From Adiantum capillus-veneris (taxonomy: Eukaryota > Streptophyta > Polypodiopsida > Polypodiales > Pteridaceae), in NCBI GenBank assembly GCA_014529385.2, contig CM043957.1, forward strand, positions 88,810,881-88,874,880: DNA of 64,000 nucleotides. Direction: 5' to 3'. A program made the position numbers and the translations under genes. Positions 21,315-32,566 of this stretch are shown one piece after another (position 1 is the first letter of the stretch; each line of letters begins with the position of its first letter). Under the pieces are notes generated by a model that worked only from the letters and a program-made list of their open reading frames with translations, did not search any database and was not told the DNA's origin.

Positions 21315-24300
21315 ATGCAAAAGGATAATTCTGGCAAAGGCAAAAGTACAGTAAAGATTGAGGAGCTCAATATTGTTGAGTCTCCCATGCCTACCACTGC
21401 AGTAGAGGATGCTCCTCCTCCAGTGATGCTCATTATGCCCACAGAGATTCATGCCGAGGTGACAACAGATGCCTCAGATGTTCTCATTTCCACTTCAGAT
21501 CTCACTCCAGATGCTTTGGTTGCACAGGATGAGGGTTATGCACAGAATTGGATCCTTGATTCTGGTGCAAGTTTTCATTTCACACCGCATAGAGAGTGGT
21601 TTTCCTCTTATGCATCCATGCATGGAATAGTCAAGCTTGGTGATTCCTATGAGCTTGACATTATTGGCATTGGTGATGTGAAACTTCAGATGCATAATGG
21701 CACTACTTTTGTGTTGTAGAATGTCAGACATGTGCCCAAGCTTACCAAAAGCTTGCTTTCTATAGGGCAATTGGATGAACTTAACTACACTACAGTTTTT
21801 GGTAATCGTTCTTGGATGATCCGCAAGAACAACCTTATCATGATGAAAGGCAATAAAAATGGATCCATGTACTCTTTGTTTGTTTCGAATGTCCACGAAC
21901 ACTCTATCTATGTTGCTGAGATGCCGTCTCCTGAATTGTGGCATAGCCGGCTAGGGCACATTAGCCAAAAGGGAATGAAAACACTTCAGCATTTTGACTA
22001 CTTACCTGTGTTAGATTACACGGACTTTCCAATGTGTGAGCATTGTCTATATGGAAAATAGACTAGATTGACATCTTCGCCATTGAATAAGAAACTAGGC
22101 GAACCTCTAGACTTGGTGCACAGTGATTTGTGTGGTCCAATGCCACATAAAACTCTAGGGGGGGCAAACTACTTTCTCACGTTCATAGATGATTCTACCA
22201 GAAAGGTGTGGGTCTATCTCCTTAAGCATAAGGAAGAAGTCTTTTCGACATTCCAAAAATTCCTCGCCATGGTTGAGAACCAATCAAGAACAAAGCTCAA
22301 AGCTTTTCGCACGGACAATGGTGGAGAATAGGTCTCCACAGAGTTCAAGGATTTTTGCAATAGAAAAGGCATTCGGCGGCAGTTTACTGCTCCATACACA
22401 CCTGCACAAAATGGGATAGCTGAAAGAATGAATCGTACAATTCAAGAACGAGTTGTCTCTATGATGTCTATGGCGAAACTTACTCCAGAGTTTTGGGGAG
22501 AAGCTGTTCTGACAGCAGTGCACATCATCAACAGGTCACCTAGTTCTCCTTTGAATTTCAACATTCCAGAGGAATTATGGACTGGAAAAAGGCCAAGCTA
22601 TGAGCATTTACGTGTATTTGGATGTGAGGCATATGCACATGTGCCCAAAGAACTTCGTCGAAAGTTAGATCCCAGATCACACAAATGCATCTTTATTGGC
22701 TATGGTGCAAACGGAGAGATGGGATATCGTCTTTGGCACCCAGAATCAAATAAAGTCATTCGTAGCTCACATGTGATTTTCAATGAATCAAAAATGCACA
22801 AAAAGCCCATCAAAGATGTTGAGTACAGACGTGTTCGCTTTGAGGATGTAGCCTCCGAACCAACTCAGTTCAGTAGTGTTGCACCTACTCCTCAAGTGCC
22901 AGATACTACTATTGCTCTGGAGAGAGCAGAGTCCAACAGTCAGGCACTGAGACACTCTGAGAGAGTATCACGTGCGCCCGAGCGGTTTGAGCCGGGTATA
23001 CACCACATTTTGGTCACTGACATTGGAGAGCCAACCTGCTACAAAGAAGCTATACAAATAGATGATCGCGTTAAGTGGGAGCAGGCTATGCAATCAGAAT
23101 ACAATTCGATTGTGTCTAATGAGACATGGGATTTGGTTGAATTACCAAAAGGCAAAAAATGCTTTACCTTGCAAGTGGGTATACAAGAAGAAATATACAG
23201 CGGAAGATCATGAGCCTAGATACAAAGCTCGTCTAGTTGCCAAGGGATTCAAGCAGCAAAAAGGTGTGGATTTGATGAGATTTTCTCTCCAGTAGTCAAG
23301 ATGACTACACTTCGCACTGTGCTTGGCTTGGTTGCTATCCAGGACATGGAACTTGTCCAAATGGATGTGAACACAGCATTTCTTCACGGGGATCTAGATG
23401 AAGATGTCTACATGAAACAACCAGAGGGATTCGTATGTAAAACCCAAAAACCAACGAGGAAAGAATTGGTTTGTAGACTTAAAAAGGCACTCTATGGTCT
23501 CAAGCAAGGTTCAAGGCAATGGTATCAAAAATTCGACAAATTCATGCAATCTCAGGGTTACATAAGAAGTCAAGAGGATCACTGCTTATACACAAAAAGA
23601 TTGAACGATGGTTCTTTGATCATCTTGATCTTGTATGTAGATGATATGCTTATCGCAGGCAAATCAATTGATGAAATCAATCAGTTGAAAAAGATACTAA
23701 GCACTCAGTTTTCCATGAAGGATTTGGGAGATGCCAATCACTTTCTTGGTATGCACATCAAGAGAGGCAGGCCCACGTGGAATTCTTGAATTATCTCAAG
23801 AAAAGTACATTCACAAAGTCTTGCAACGTTTTAGTATGCAGGCGGGGAAGTCATTGAGTACCCCAATGCAAGCATACTCCAAACTTAGCAAGGAAGACTC
23901 TCCCAAGACAGTGGCTGAGAAAGAGGAAATGGCGAAAGTACCATATTCTTCAGCAGTTGGCAGTTTGATGTATGCTATGGTAGCCACAAGACCAGACATT
24001 GCACATGCAGTGGGAGTGGTTAGTAGGTACATGGCAAACCCTAGCAAGAAGCATTGGGAAGCAGTAAAGAAAATCCTCAGATGTTTGAAAGGTACAGCTA
24101 GCAAGTGTTTACGCTTCGGAAACAGTGATGCATCTATTGTAGGTTACACGGTTGCGGATTATGCGGGTTGCGTGGATCGTAGAAGATCCACATCTGGCTA
24201 TGTGTTCATGTTTGCTGGAGCAGCTATCTCTTGGAAATCGTGTCTCCAAGATTGCACGTCTTCATCTACCACTGAGGCAAAATATGTTGTTGCGTCTGAC

Positions 24301-24591
24301 GCCAACAAGGAAGCCATATGGTTGGCTCGTCTAGTGGGAGATTTGAGCATTCACGAGGTTCCAGTACTACATTGTGATAGTCAGAGTGCCATTTCTTTGG
24401 CAAAGAATCCAGTGTTTCACTCAAAGTCGAAACACATAGAGGTCAGATACCATGTCATACGAGATGCATTGGCCGGCAAGCGTATCGAGCTTGTCAAGGT
24501 TCACATTGATGACAACCCCGCAGATGCACTCACAAAGAGCCTAGACTCGGAGCGATTTACACATTGTATAGAACTTATGGGTGTAGGATGA
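21315..24591 (+). pseudogene. pol: Copia pol: protease, integrase, RT, RNase H (broken)
   Basis: Protease shows WILDSGASFHFTP. A GAG-pre-integrase block LWHSRLGHIS and MCEHCLYGK follows. Integrase shows DLCGPMP, FIDDSTRKVWVY, FRTDNGGE and YTPAQNGIAERMNRT. RT shows MDVNTAFLHGDLDEDVYMKQPEGF and LYVDDMLIAG. RNase H shows AGCVDRRRSTSGYVF, SSTTEAKYVVASDA, CDSQSAISLAKNPVFH and SKHIEVRYHVIRD. Breaks are in-frame TAG at 21717-21719, 22059-22061 and 22329-22331, and frameshifts near 23200-23290 and 23750-23790. The catalytic residues themselves look intact. Confidence 0.9.
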
Positions 24592-24674
24592 AGCCTCGGC
24601 AATGCTTCATCAATTTTGTATAGACTAACTATACTAATGCCACTATTGGCCACCATGACTTTCAAGTGGGAGGT

Positions 24675-24826
24675 TGTTGGGGTGTAGGCCAGGTGGCCGT
24701 GGGAAACCACCCTTGTACACTTGATTTCACCTATTGATATAGGGAGAAAAAGAGGAAGGGTTGACTCTTCTTCTTCTTCTCCACTAACCCAACACTATTG
24801 GCCACCATGACCTTCAAGTGGGAGGT
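24675..24826 (+). repeat. Partial LTR plus polypurine-tract duplication
   Basis: Bases 24675-24794 repeat the first 120 bp of the LTR and end in ACCCAACA. Bases 24795-24826 repeat the CTATTGGCCACCATGAC...GGGAGGT segment that precedes the LTR. The true 3' LTR follows at 24827. By eye the partial copy matches the 5' LTR exactly, while the terminal 3' LTR has three changes in this part. Confidence 0.85.
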
Positions 24827-25032
24827 TGTTGGGGTGTAGGCCAGGTGACCGTGGGAAACCACCCTTGTACACTTGATTTCACCTATTGATATAGGGAGGA
24901 AAAGAGGAAGGGTTGAATCTTCTTCTTCTTCTCCACTAACCCAACACAGGCTGTCTGTGTATCATCCCCTTCCCCATTCTCTTCTTCCCCCTCTCTTGCA
25001 CACACTCCGTACACGCACACGCGCACTCATCA
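24827..25032 (+). repeat. 3' LTR of nested copia
   Basis: This 206-bp partner of 17735-17940 is followed by the AGGAT target duplication. Confidence 0.92.
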
Positions 25033-27272
25033 AGGATTCCATAGGTGATACCCAAAGTCACCTTCTTCATAGCCAATGAAGAACACATTTTAGACTTTGC
25101 ATCTAGCTTTGACCTTAGGCTTCTATCTATGTGCATGAAAGCCTCACACCCAAACACTTTGAGAATTGAATAATTCACCGGTTTTCCTGTCCATGACTCC
25201 TCTAGAACTCCACCATCCAATGCCGTCAATTTTGTATAGACTAACTATACTAATGCCACTATTGGCCACCATGACCTTCAAGTGGGAGGTTTTTGGGGTG
25301 CAGGCCAGGTGGCCGTGGGAAAACACCCTTGTACACTTGATTTCACCTATTGATATAGGGAGAAAAAGAGGAAGGGTGGTTTCAATGACTCCTCTAGAAC
25401 TCCCCCATCCAATGCCATTGAGGGTGATCAATTGATTAAGTACACATACGTACTTATAGCTTCCGCCAAAAGCTCAAGCGGTAGGCCTGCATGTAGGCAC
25501 ATGCTTCGTGCTCGCTCCATGATTGTGATGTTTATCCTTTCGCAAATTCCATTTTGTTGAGGTGTCCTTGGGGTTGTCTTTTGCCTCTGTATGCCATTGC
25601 TAGCACAAAAGCTTTCAAAAGCTTGGCTGCAATATTCGCCTCCATTATCAGATTTGAGGCATTTAACCTCGGTACCTACTTCATTCTCCACAAAGGCTTT
25701 CCACCTTTGAAATATGGAAAACACATCGAATTTATTCTTCATGACATAAACCCATGTTTTTCTAGTTGCATTGTCTATGAATGTTACATAATACAATGAG
25801 CCACCAAGGGATGGTGTACTTGTAGGACCCCAAACATCAAATTGAACCAATTCAAGTTTTTTATTTTTATTTTCATTTCCTGCTTTTAGGAATTTTACCT
25901 TCTTTTGTTTACCATAAACACAATCTTCACAGAACTCTAAGTTCACTTATTTCAAACCTGGTAGAAGATTTTTTTATTGAAGGATTGGCATTCCTTTGGC
26001 ACTCATATACCCAAGCCGATAGTGCCACACCGCACACTCGACTTCCATAGCTATTGCACAAGTTAAAGATTGCGTGCTAACATTACACAAGTAAAGTGTA
26101 GCTACCTTTTCTCCCTTGGCAACCACCAAAGATCCCCTTGAGATCTTCCACCGTTTGTTTCCAAATGCAATGTTGTGACCTTCATCGTCCAATTGTCCTA
26201 TAGAGATCAAATTTTAGCGAAGATAGGAACATTCCTAACATCTTTAAGCTTCCATTGATTTTTGTTAGCAGTTTTGACACAAACTGTACTTTTGCCAATA
26301 GTTTCACAAGCTTCATCATCTCCCAAGTATACATACACAAAATTACCTTTGGAGTAATCTTGGAAATGTTGCTTGTGTGGTGTCGCATGGAATGAAGCCA
26401 CAAAATCTACTACCCAGGAATTAAACACATTGTCTAATGAGAGAATTAGAGCATCTTTCTCTACTTTACCTGTCACATTGGCCTTCGATGTTGGCTTGCT
26501 GTCTTGAGACTCCGACTACTTCTTCTTCTTGGACTAGAAATCCTTCTTGACGTGGCCCTTCTTGTCGCAGTTCCAATATTCAAGAACTGACTTTGTGTGT
26601 GACTTGCTCCGTCTTGAGCGACCACGACCCTTTTGGTTTTTGAACTGCTCCTTAGGTCTTCCTCTTGTTTCCACTAATAGTACAGCATTTGATGATTCTC
26701 CTGTGCTTCTCCTTCGCATTTCCTTGCTTACGAGAACACCCACAACATCATCAAACTTAAGAGTATTTGTGCTACAGATAGAATTACTTACAACCATCAC
26801 AAGGCTGTCCTAATTATCCGGTAGAGATAATAGTATTGGGAGAGCTCGCACTTCATCGTCAAAATTGATTTTCACCGATTGAAGTTGTCTTATGTTGGTG
26901 TTAAAGTCATTTACGTGTTCTACAACTAAACCATTCTCTGCTGTCTTTAGATTGAACAAGCACTTCATGAGAAATATCTTATTGAATGCCGATGGTTTCT
27001 CGTAGAGGCCGTCAAGCTTTACCAAGTCCTCCGTGGTCTTCATCTTTGAAACGTTAAAGGCCATCGTTGATGCCAAGCTTAGCCGGATTGTTCCTAATGC
27101 CTTTCAGTCAAGGACAGTCCATGCTTTGGCTGCTTGTTGTGGGCTTCTTTGCAAGACCGCCTAGTGGCAAATAAAGGTCCATCTAGTAGAGATAATCTTC
27201 AATCTGCATCTTCCAATGTTGGTAGTTTTTGCCGTTGAACTTCTTGATCTTGAGCTTCTCTTCCTCCACCAT
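25033..27272 (-). pseudogene. Old copia element, 5' segment (gag, protease, integrase)
   Basis: Read on the minus strand, gag opens at 27272 with MVEEEKLKIKKFNGKNYQHW and continues through FLMKCLFNLKTAE. A knuckle YWNCDKKGHVKKDF has lost its first and last Cys. The protease has VVDFVASFHATP where DSGASFH is expected, so the catalytic motif is destroyed. A pre-integrase block ECAVWHYRLGYMSAKGM comes next, followed by integrase with FDVWGPT, FIDNATRKTWVYV, LKSDNGGEY and TPQQNGICERIN, and FGCEAFMHI. Many stops and shifts occur. No LTR was found upstream of gag. Confidence 0.87.
25227..25377 (+). repeat. Copia 3'-end fragment inserted in the old copia
   Basis: This 151-base piece matches the younger copia from its 3' UTR through the first ~87 bases of the LTR. 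It interrupts the old integrase. A direct repeat of about 32 bases with one mismatch (25193-25224 and 25385-25416, ATGACTCCTCTAGAACTCC...) flanks it, far longer than the usual 5-bp duplication. Confidence 0.8.
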
Positions 27273-27628
27273 TACTCCCACTCAATTCAAGTTTGCCCAC
27301 ACAAGTTGTACCATTCAAGCCATTGATTCAGGATCCATTTGACCAATGTGAGAGATGGACCCCACAAAAAGACAGATCACCTAGAGGGTTCTATGATGAA
27401 TACGATCACGCATAAGAAGATGCAATGAGTGTCCAATGGATTAGGTATGAAAACTAGATAATAAAACATCATAAACTCACTCAAGGCTACTTTTTGGATC
27501 CGTAATTGCCCTCTCTAGATAGTCTACATCAGTGAGGACTACAACATGTATGGGCATCACAACAATCTCAATTTCTACCATGTCCATGTTTGAGTGTGTC
27601 GAGACTGCATGACATACAAAACATAATC
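27273..27628. other. Stretch without a recognised gene
   Basis: This lies between the old copia gag start and the inverted-repeat unit. No LTR, ORF or motif was recognised. Confidence 0.4.
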
Positions 27629-27650
27629 CATTAGGAAAAATATGAACCCT
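27629..27650 (+). repeat. Left terminal inverted repeat
   Basis: CATTAGGAAAAATATGAACC followed by CT. It pairs with 37397-37418 with two mismatches. Confidence 0.65.
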
Positions 27651-27798
27651 CTAGGGGCCCTTTGGGATTAGGGTTAATTAGAGGCCAGCCAATGAGAAGA
27701 GGGTGGTGGACACACTCTATGCGCTCAAAACTGTAGGGGGACAAAGTAGTCTTACACTTCTTAAATGGGCTCTTACCTAGTGAGAAGGTGGGGTGGGG

Positions 27799-27801
<3 letters not shown>

Positions 27802-27836
<35 letters not shown>
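27802..27836. repeat. Poly(G) run of 35
   Basis: An uninterrupted G run sits inside the left end of the inverted-repeat unit. Its length may be unreliable in assembly. Confidence 0.9.
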
Positions 27837-28227
27837 CGGTGGGCCATATGGAACCTCCAACTTCCCTCCTTTTTTATCCGGTTCTAAAAAAATCCCAAAA
27901 TTTTGAAGTTTTTCAAAATTTTCAAAACTCAAATTTTATCTTCTTAACACCCCCCTAAATCTATTTTATGGTCAAAAAAGCATTTTTTGACCTCAAAAAG
28001 TCAAAACGTGCACCCAAAAACCCTAAAATTCAAAATTTTTTAACAACTTTTGAAAAATGTTTTTTTACTATCCAGAGCTCCCCCAAAAGTAGTCCTTAGG
28101 CAAAAAGTTATTTTCTCTCTCTAGAACCCCTTTTCCAACCCCTCCTTGGTTGCAACCATCACACTCATCCTCTACTCCAACACTCTCTCTCTCTCTCTAC
28201 ACCATCTCCATTGTTGTAGCAAGGAAG

Positions 28228-28360
28228 CTCTTCTCTCCTCCCCTACCACCTTCCATTACCACACCAAGCAAGGGTTATCCACCTTCTCCTTCCATTGCCA
28301 CACCAAGCAAGGGTTATCCACTTTCTCCTCCCATTGCCACAAGGGTTAACCACCTTCTCC
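28228..28360 (+). repeat. Short tandem repeat in gene A 5' region
   Basis: Two and a half copies of a ~45-base unit (ACCTTCTCCTTCCATTGCC, then ACACCAAGCAAGGGTTATCC) lie just upstream of the gene A ATG, in a pyrimidine-rich leader. Confidence 0.8.
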
Positions 28361-28433
28361 TATCACTTTATCCCACCTACATTGTAGCAACAAGCAAGGT
28401 CCTGCTCCTCCTCCTAATTTTCTTTGCTCAACC

Positions 28434-29742
28434 ATGGCTAACTCTACTTCGCAAAGGCAGCCAAAGGATGAGGTCACAGCACTTGCATGCCACAACACTA
28501 GAGGTATAGATGATGAGTGGGTGCCACAAGATTTCACCAAAGGTGCTTGGGTATACATGCAACCATCTGCTATTGGCCCTCATCGTGTGTGGAATCGTGC
28601 AAACTTGGATCTTCATTGGAAAGGAAAGCTCCTTGGCTTCAAGAACCGCAAAGACAAGGGAACCGTAGCCATTGTGCAACATGTTTTCTCAATGTCAACC
28701 ATGCAATTGCAACAACCACCTCGATTTCCAACACATTGTAAGTACATGTTTTGAGAATACAAAACTAGGTGTGAAATCACAGTGTAATGTTATTATGGAT
28801 TCATACTTAAGATTTGTCATGTATTTATAGTCATATTTCCATCCACGTTGGTGGAGGAGCAGCCACTACATAGTCTCTCCGGCACATTCAATGCTATACA
28901 TGAGGATATTGGAGCAACAATTTTCCCACATCTTTGCCCAACCAAACTGGTTCAAAGAAGGATTTTCTTCTATTCTCACTCCTATATTGTACCTACTTCT
29001 ACACAAGCGTTTGGAACGCTTGAACCCATCAAAGTAACTTCCTTATTAAGTATGGAGTGGTCGATGCTAGATTTGTGGTCGATAGCATCTTTCAAGCAAA
29101 AGATGATAATAGATGTCCAAAACTCTTTGAAATACTCTAATGCCTATTCATTGTTTTGTGCACATTTTTAAAGAGTTTAGATTTGTGGAGACTACCACAA
29201 TGCTTGTATGTAAAGATGTGCATTATGAGGAATTAGGAAGGCTTTTAAAAGAGAACTGGGGTTTTGTGGAGGGCATGCACAACGGGGACCGGTACCGTTG
29301 TAAGGTTGGAGCTTCAGGTATTGGAATGCGCTATTTGAAAACCCGCACCTCCTTGTACATACGATTTCACTATGATCGTTGGATGTGCAAGCTTGGAGTG
29401 TGGACTCCCTTACAGAGTGTAGACGGCACTATTGCAAGCTTTGACATTGCAGTGAAGATGCCCAACGATGCTTTGGAGGCAGTCCAAGTGAACAAGCATT
29501 GGACTCTCAGTAATGTGCGAGAACATTTGGTTATTATGGGTTTTGAGGCCCTTCAACAAGAACAATTTCGTTTACAAGGTCACAAGTTGAGAATCCTTCC
29601 ACCATATTTTCAATACATCATGGTTTGTCGATCATTGGATGCTTATTGTAATGAATGTCTGCAGATTGGGAAGAGAATGAAAGACAAATTGAAGGTCGAG
29701 GAGGACTGGGGGATGGATGGAACTATGCTATCGATCTTATAA
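28434..29742 (+). pseudogene. Gene A: two-exon gene, paralogue of the 14688-16108 gene, frameshifted
   Basis: Exon 1 is 28434-28737 and exon 2 is 28831-29742. The intron starts GTAAGTAC and ends TTATAG, in phase 1. Exon 1 reads MANSTSQRQPK, then KGAWVYMQPSA, W-KGKLLGFKNRKDKG and AIVQHVFSM. Exon 2 reads FPSTLVEEQPLHSLSG, RRIFFYSHSYI, DVQNSL, TTTMLVCKD and LLKENWGFVEG. Each block has its counterpart in the minus-strand gene at 14.7-16.1 kb, and total length (~405 residues) is close to 413. One frameshift in a T run near 29163 splits exon 2. Function is unknown. It is the outermost left gene of the inverted-repeat unit. Confidence 0.7.
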
Positions 29743-29898
29743 CTTTGCAACTCTTGCAATTTTCAAAACGATCCCCAATGTAATCAACATGAGTTGCTTC
29801 GACAAATCATGTCTTTGAATATAATTTTTCGCATTGAGATGAGAAATCATTTTTTAGTGAAAGTGCCTTTTTTTTAATGTCTTTAAAAAAGCGTCCAT

Positions 29899-29906
29899 TA
29901 TAAAAG
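29899..29906 (+). promoter_or_regulatory. TATA box of gene B
   Basis: TATAAAAG lies about 80 bases before the gene B ATG (29988), a normal plant spacing once a short 5' UTR is allowed for. Confidence 0.55.
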
Positions 29907-29987
29907 GGGGGCCGCCTAACTCATTCACTATTTTCACTTTTGCAACTCTTGAGCTCCTCCACTCTCTATCTACACCCCAGGATAGAC

Positions 29988-31523
29988 ATGGATGCTTCCA
30001 CAGCCTCTGCATCTGCACCCACATCCACCCCTTTGTCACGCTTCATCCTCTTCCTCGAGGACACCAAATACAAAGGGAAGTTGGACCTCCACACCTTTTT
30101 TACTCATCTCCCTGACCTTGACGCCACAATTTCCCTTCACATGGATGCATTTGCCGATATTTTTGCGTTCATGGAGAAGAACATCATAAAATATTATGTA
30201 TCTATCTCCCCACATGCAGGGATTTGGGTGCCTTGCGACCTTTTGCACTATCTACACAAAGGTGATCGCCCATTCTCTAAGCGGTTGCAATGATTCCAAG
30301 AAATTTCCACCGATGTAGGCCATTTCTTGGACGAGCAAGCCCCAGGGGTGTCAGTGCTCAAGAAGCGCAAGTTGGGGGTGGAGTACCTTTCTCGGCTCAC
30401 AACATTTATCTTCTTGGTGAGCAAGGAACCTGATTTGGAGGAGCTCCGCTTACCACCTTCAGGTTGGGTCCTTTATCAAGGACACCAAGGAGCAGGAGGT
30501 TATCCCCATGAACCTTGCAGTGGAAGGAAAGACACTCCGGCTCGAGTACCCCAGGGGGCTTGAGGAAGTGGTTGAGAAATCCATAGTTATGGATGGCCCT
30601 AGTGACACTTCAGTGTCACTACCACTAACAGATGTGGCTATCCCAGAGGTAGAAATCAGCCGCTTCTCCTCAGTGGTAGTGGATGGGGAGGAGTATGTGT
30701 TTATGAATGATTTGGAGAAAGCATTTGGCCTGCGCATGGATGAATGCTTGAGCGTGCTCTGCAACAACACCAAATGTCCCTTAGACAATACGCCAGATGC
30801 CCTAGAAAGCAAGATCTTGCCATTTGGGGACTCTGTTGCTGACACTATTGCAGTTGTATGTGCGGAGGTCCTGGCAGCAGAGCAGCTGCATGTGGTTGAG
30901 GAAGAATTCCAAGCCACACAAGCCAAGGTTGAGGCCGCTAGGATGCCTATGCCATTATGCAACCTCCCATTTGATGATCCAAAGCTCGTAGCTGCGGTGC
31001 ATGGGAGCATTGACTTGGATGCAAAGGGCAACAGGGAGGAGGACGAAAAGGAGCAGGAGGTAAAGTGTATCCTAATTTTCATGTTACTATTTTATCCTTC
31101 ATTGTCTTTTTTCTCAACCTTCATCGGTTTATGACAGGACGTCGTGGAGCTTGATGATTTTGATGCAAGGACGGGTGGCAAGCGGACGGGCTTTGGACCT
31201 CAAGCTTCCCTTGCGTATTACCTAGGACAACTCCCCCTAGCGATGTGGCCATTATCCATAACGAATTTACTCCCCAAGCCCATTTTATGACTTGGTCGTT
31301 GAAAGCTTTGAGCAAGTTTTTGTGTTTAAGCTCCATTGCTCAAATTGCACATCTTGTGTTCCTAGTGCGTAGATCCCTTGTATGCACAGCGTTTGGCACT
31401 GGCTTTCGTGGTAAAGTGCTTGCCCAGATAGGGATACATGCTTCCATTGGATCAACTGATCCAAAGGCCATAGCGCAGTCCCTCTTGACTGGGGAGTTGC
31501 CTTATGCGCAAGATAGGCGCTAG
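29988..31523 (+). pseudogene. Gene B: unknown protein, broken
   Basis: The ATG at 29988 opens MDASTASASAPTSTPLSRF. The frame runs through DLHTFFTHLPDLDATISLHMD and reaches an in-frame TGA at 30291-30293, then continues as FQEISTDVGHFLDEQ in the same frame. A shift near 30465 leads into EVIPMNLAVEGKTLRLEYP, VVVDGEEYVFMNDLEKAFGL and an acidic end. A GT-AG intron (31060-31137) follows. The second exon, starting DVVELDDFDARTGGKR, has another shift near 31225 before HNEFTPQAHFMTW...LLTGELPYAQDRR. The original product would be about 490 residues. I do not recognise a domain. Confidence 0.6.
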
Positions 31524-31779
31524 GAAATGGTCAAGAAAATTATGAACTCCTCAGATACATGATGTAAAATCACCATTTTGGAAGTAATAAAAAATATTTG
31601 GAATTGTCTCTCTATCTTGCAAATTCTTCTAAATGTGATTTGTCAATCTTCAAAATTGTTGTAATTGGTGATATGTTTCAATAAGCTGTCTTTTTTGCTT
31701 GAAGTAACAACACAACGGAAGTTGGATGCACATGATACTGGGGAAAGTATAAAACACATTTGAGTGAGAAGTGGTTTCT

Positions 31780-32038
31780 CTAAAGTAATGTTGCAAAACC
31801 AATTCTTTTTAGTTAATTTATGTATTTTAAGTATCCTAGGGGGTAGAGATGCCTACCAGGAGCAAAAAAAAGGGTGGCCACAAGGGCGCACAAATGGCCC
31901 ATCCACCAGTTTTGGATGGCCCATTTGTGCGCCCTTGTGGCCACCCTTTTTTGGGCACCTGGTAGGCTTATCTACCCCCTAGGATACTTAAAAAACACGA
32001 ATTTATTGAAAGCAATTGGTTTTGCATCATTAATTTAG
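31780..32038. repeat. Foldback hairpin 1
   Basis: Inverted arms of about 125 bases each sit around a loop of a few bases near 31909. The arms run CTAAAGTAATG...GTATCCTAGGGGGTAGA...GGGTGGCCACAAGGGCGCAC and back. The inner ~75 bases pair almost perfectly. It lies between the convergent genes of the inverted-repeat unit. Confidence 0.9.
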
Positions 32039-32177
32039 ATGGAGACTTGTGGCCACCCTTTTTATGGCAATTTCAGCATATGTTAACACTCAAGGACACT
32101 AGAAAAGGTGAAATCAATTCTGAATCTAAGTTTTCCAGCACACTATCACCTACTTTAGCTCTACCTAGTACACCCCT

Positions 32178-32279
32178 GCACCAAAAAGCCCAATTACATT
32201 GGACATTTGAAAATTCCAAATTAATGTTACTTAGACACTTGGTTTCACAATATGTTAACTTTTTTGATATCCTATGGGA
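32178..32279. repeat. Direct repeat linked to hairpins, copy 1
   Basis: A ~100-base segment, GCACCAAAAAGCCCAATTAC...TTTTTTGATATCCTATGGG, recurs at 32567-32668 downstream of hairpin 2. The hairpin plus this segment is therefore a tandemly duplicated unit. Confidence 0.85.
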
Positions 32280-32327
32280 AATTCAAAGCTTGAAATGGCC
32301 AAAAAAAGGGTGGCCACAAGGCTCCAT

Positions 32328-32566
32328 CTAAAGTAATGACGCAAAACCAATTGCTTTTAGTAAATTTGTGTTTTTAAAGTATCCTGGGGGGTAGATAATC
32401 CTACCAGGTGCTCAAAAAAGGGTGGCCACAAGGGCACGCAAATGGGCCATCCAAAACTGGTGGATGGGCCATTTGCGCGCCCTTGTGGCCACCCTTCTTT
32501 TTGCACCTATCTCTACCCCCTAGGATACTTAAAATACATAAATTAACTGAAAGCAATTCATTAAGT
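32328..32566. repeat. Foldback hairpin 2
   Basis: This second copy of the same palindrome is centred near 32456. The left arm is complete. The right arm lacks its outermost bases. The loop side reads CCATCCAAAACTGGTGGATGG. Confidence 0.9.

Larger units (their letters stand above)
17735..25032 (+). mobile_element. Copia LTR retrotransposon nested in the older copia
   Basis: This 7298-bp element is flanked by the 5-bp target duplication AGGAT (17730-17734 and 25033-25037). Its LTRs are 206 bp (17735-17940, 24827-25032) and start TGTTGGGG and end CTCATCA. The primer-binding site TGGTATCAGAGC (17943-17954) matches initiator tRNA-Met. Gag, protease, integrase, RT and RNase H follow in copia order. 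It carries in-frame TAG codons and frameshifts, so it is not autonomous now. A 2.5-kb leader precedes gag, and a partial LTR duplication sits before the 3' LTR. Confidence 0.93.

Noticed and set aside
27780-28130. Possible longer inverted match to 37000-37260 (GAGCTCCC, CATTTTTTGACC words)
   Set aside because: The shared words occur in the wrong order for an extended inverted repeat and are low in complexity.
30459-31082. 207-codon Ser/Thr-rich minus-strand frame
   Set aside because: It is the shadow of gene B on the other strand.
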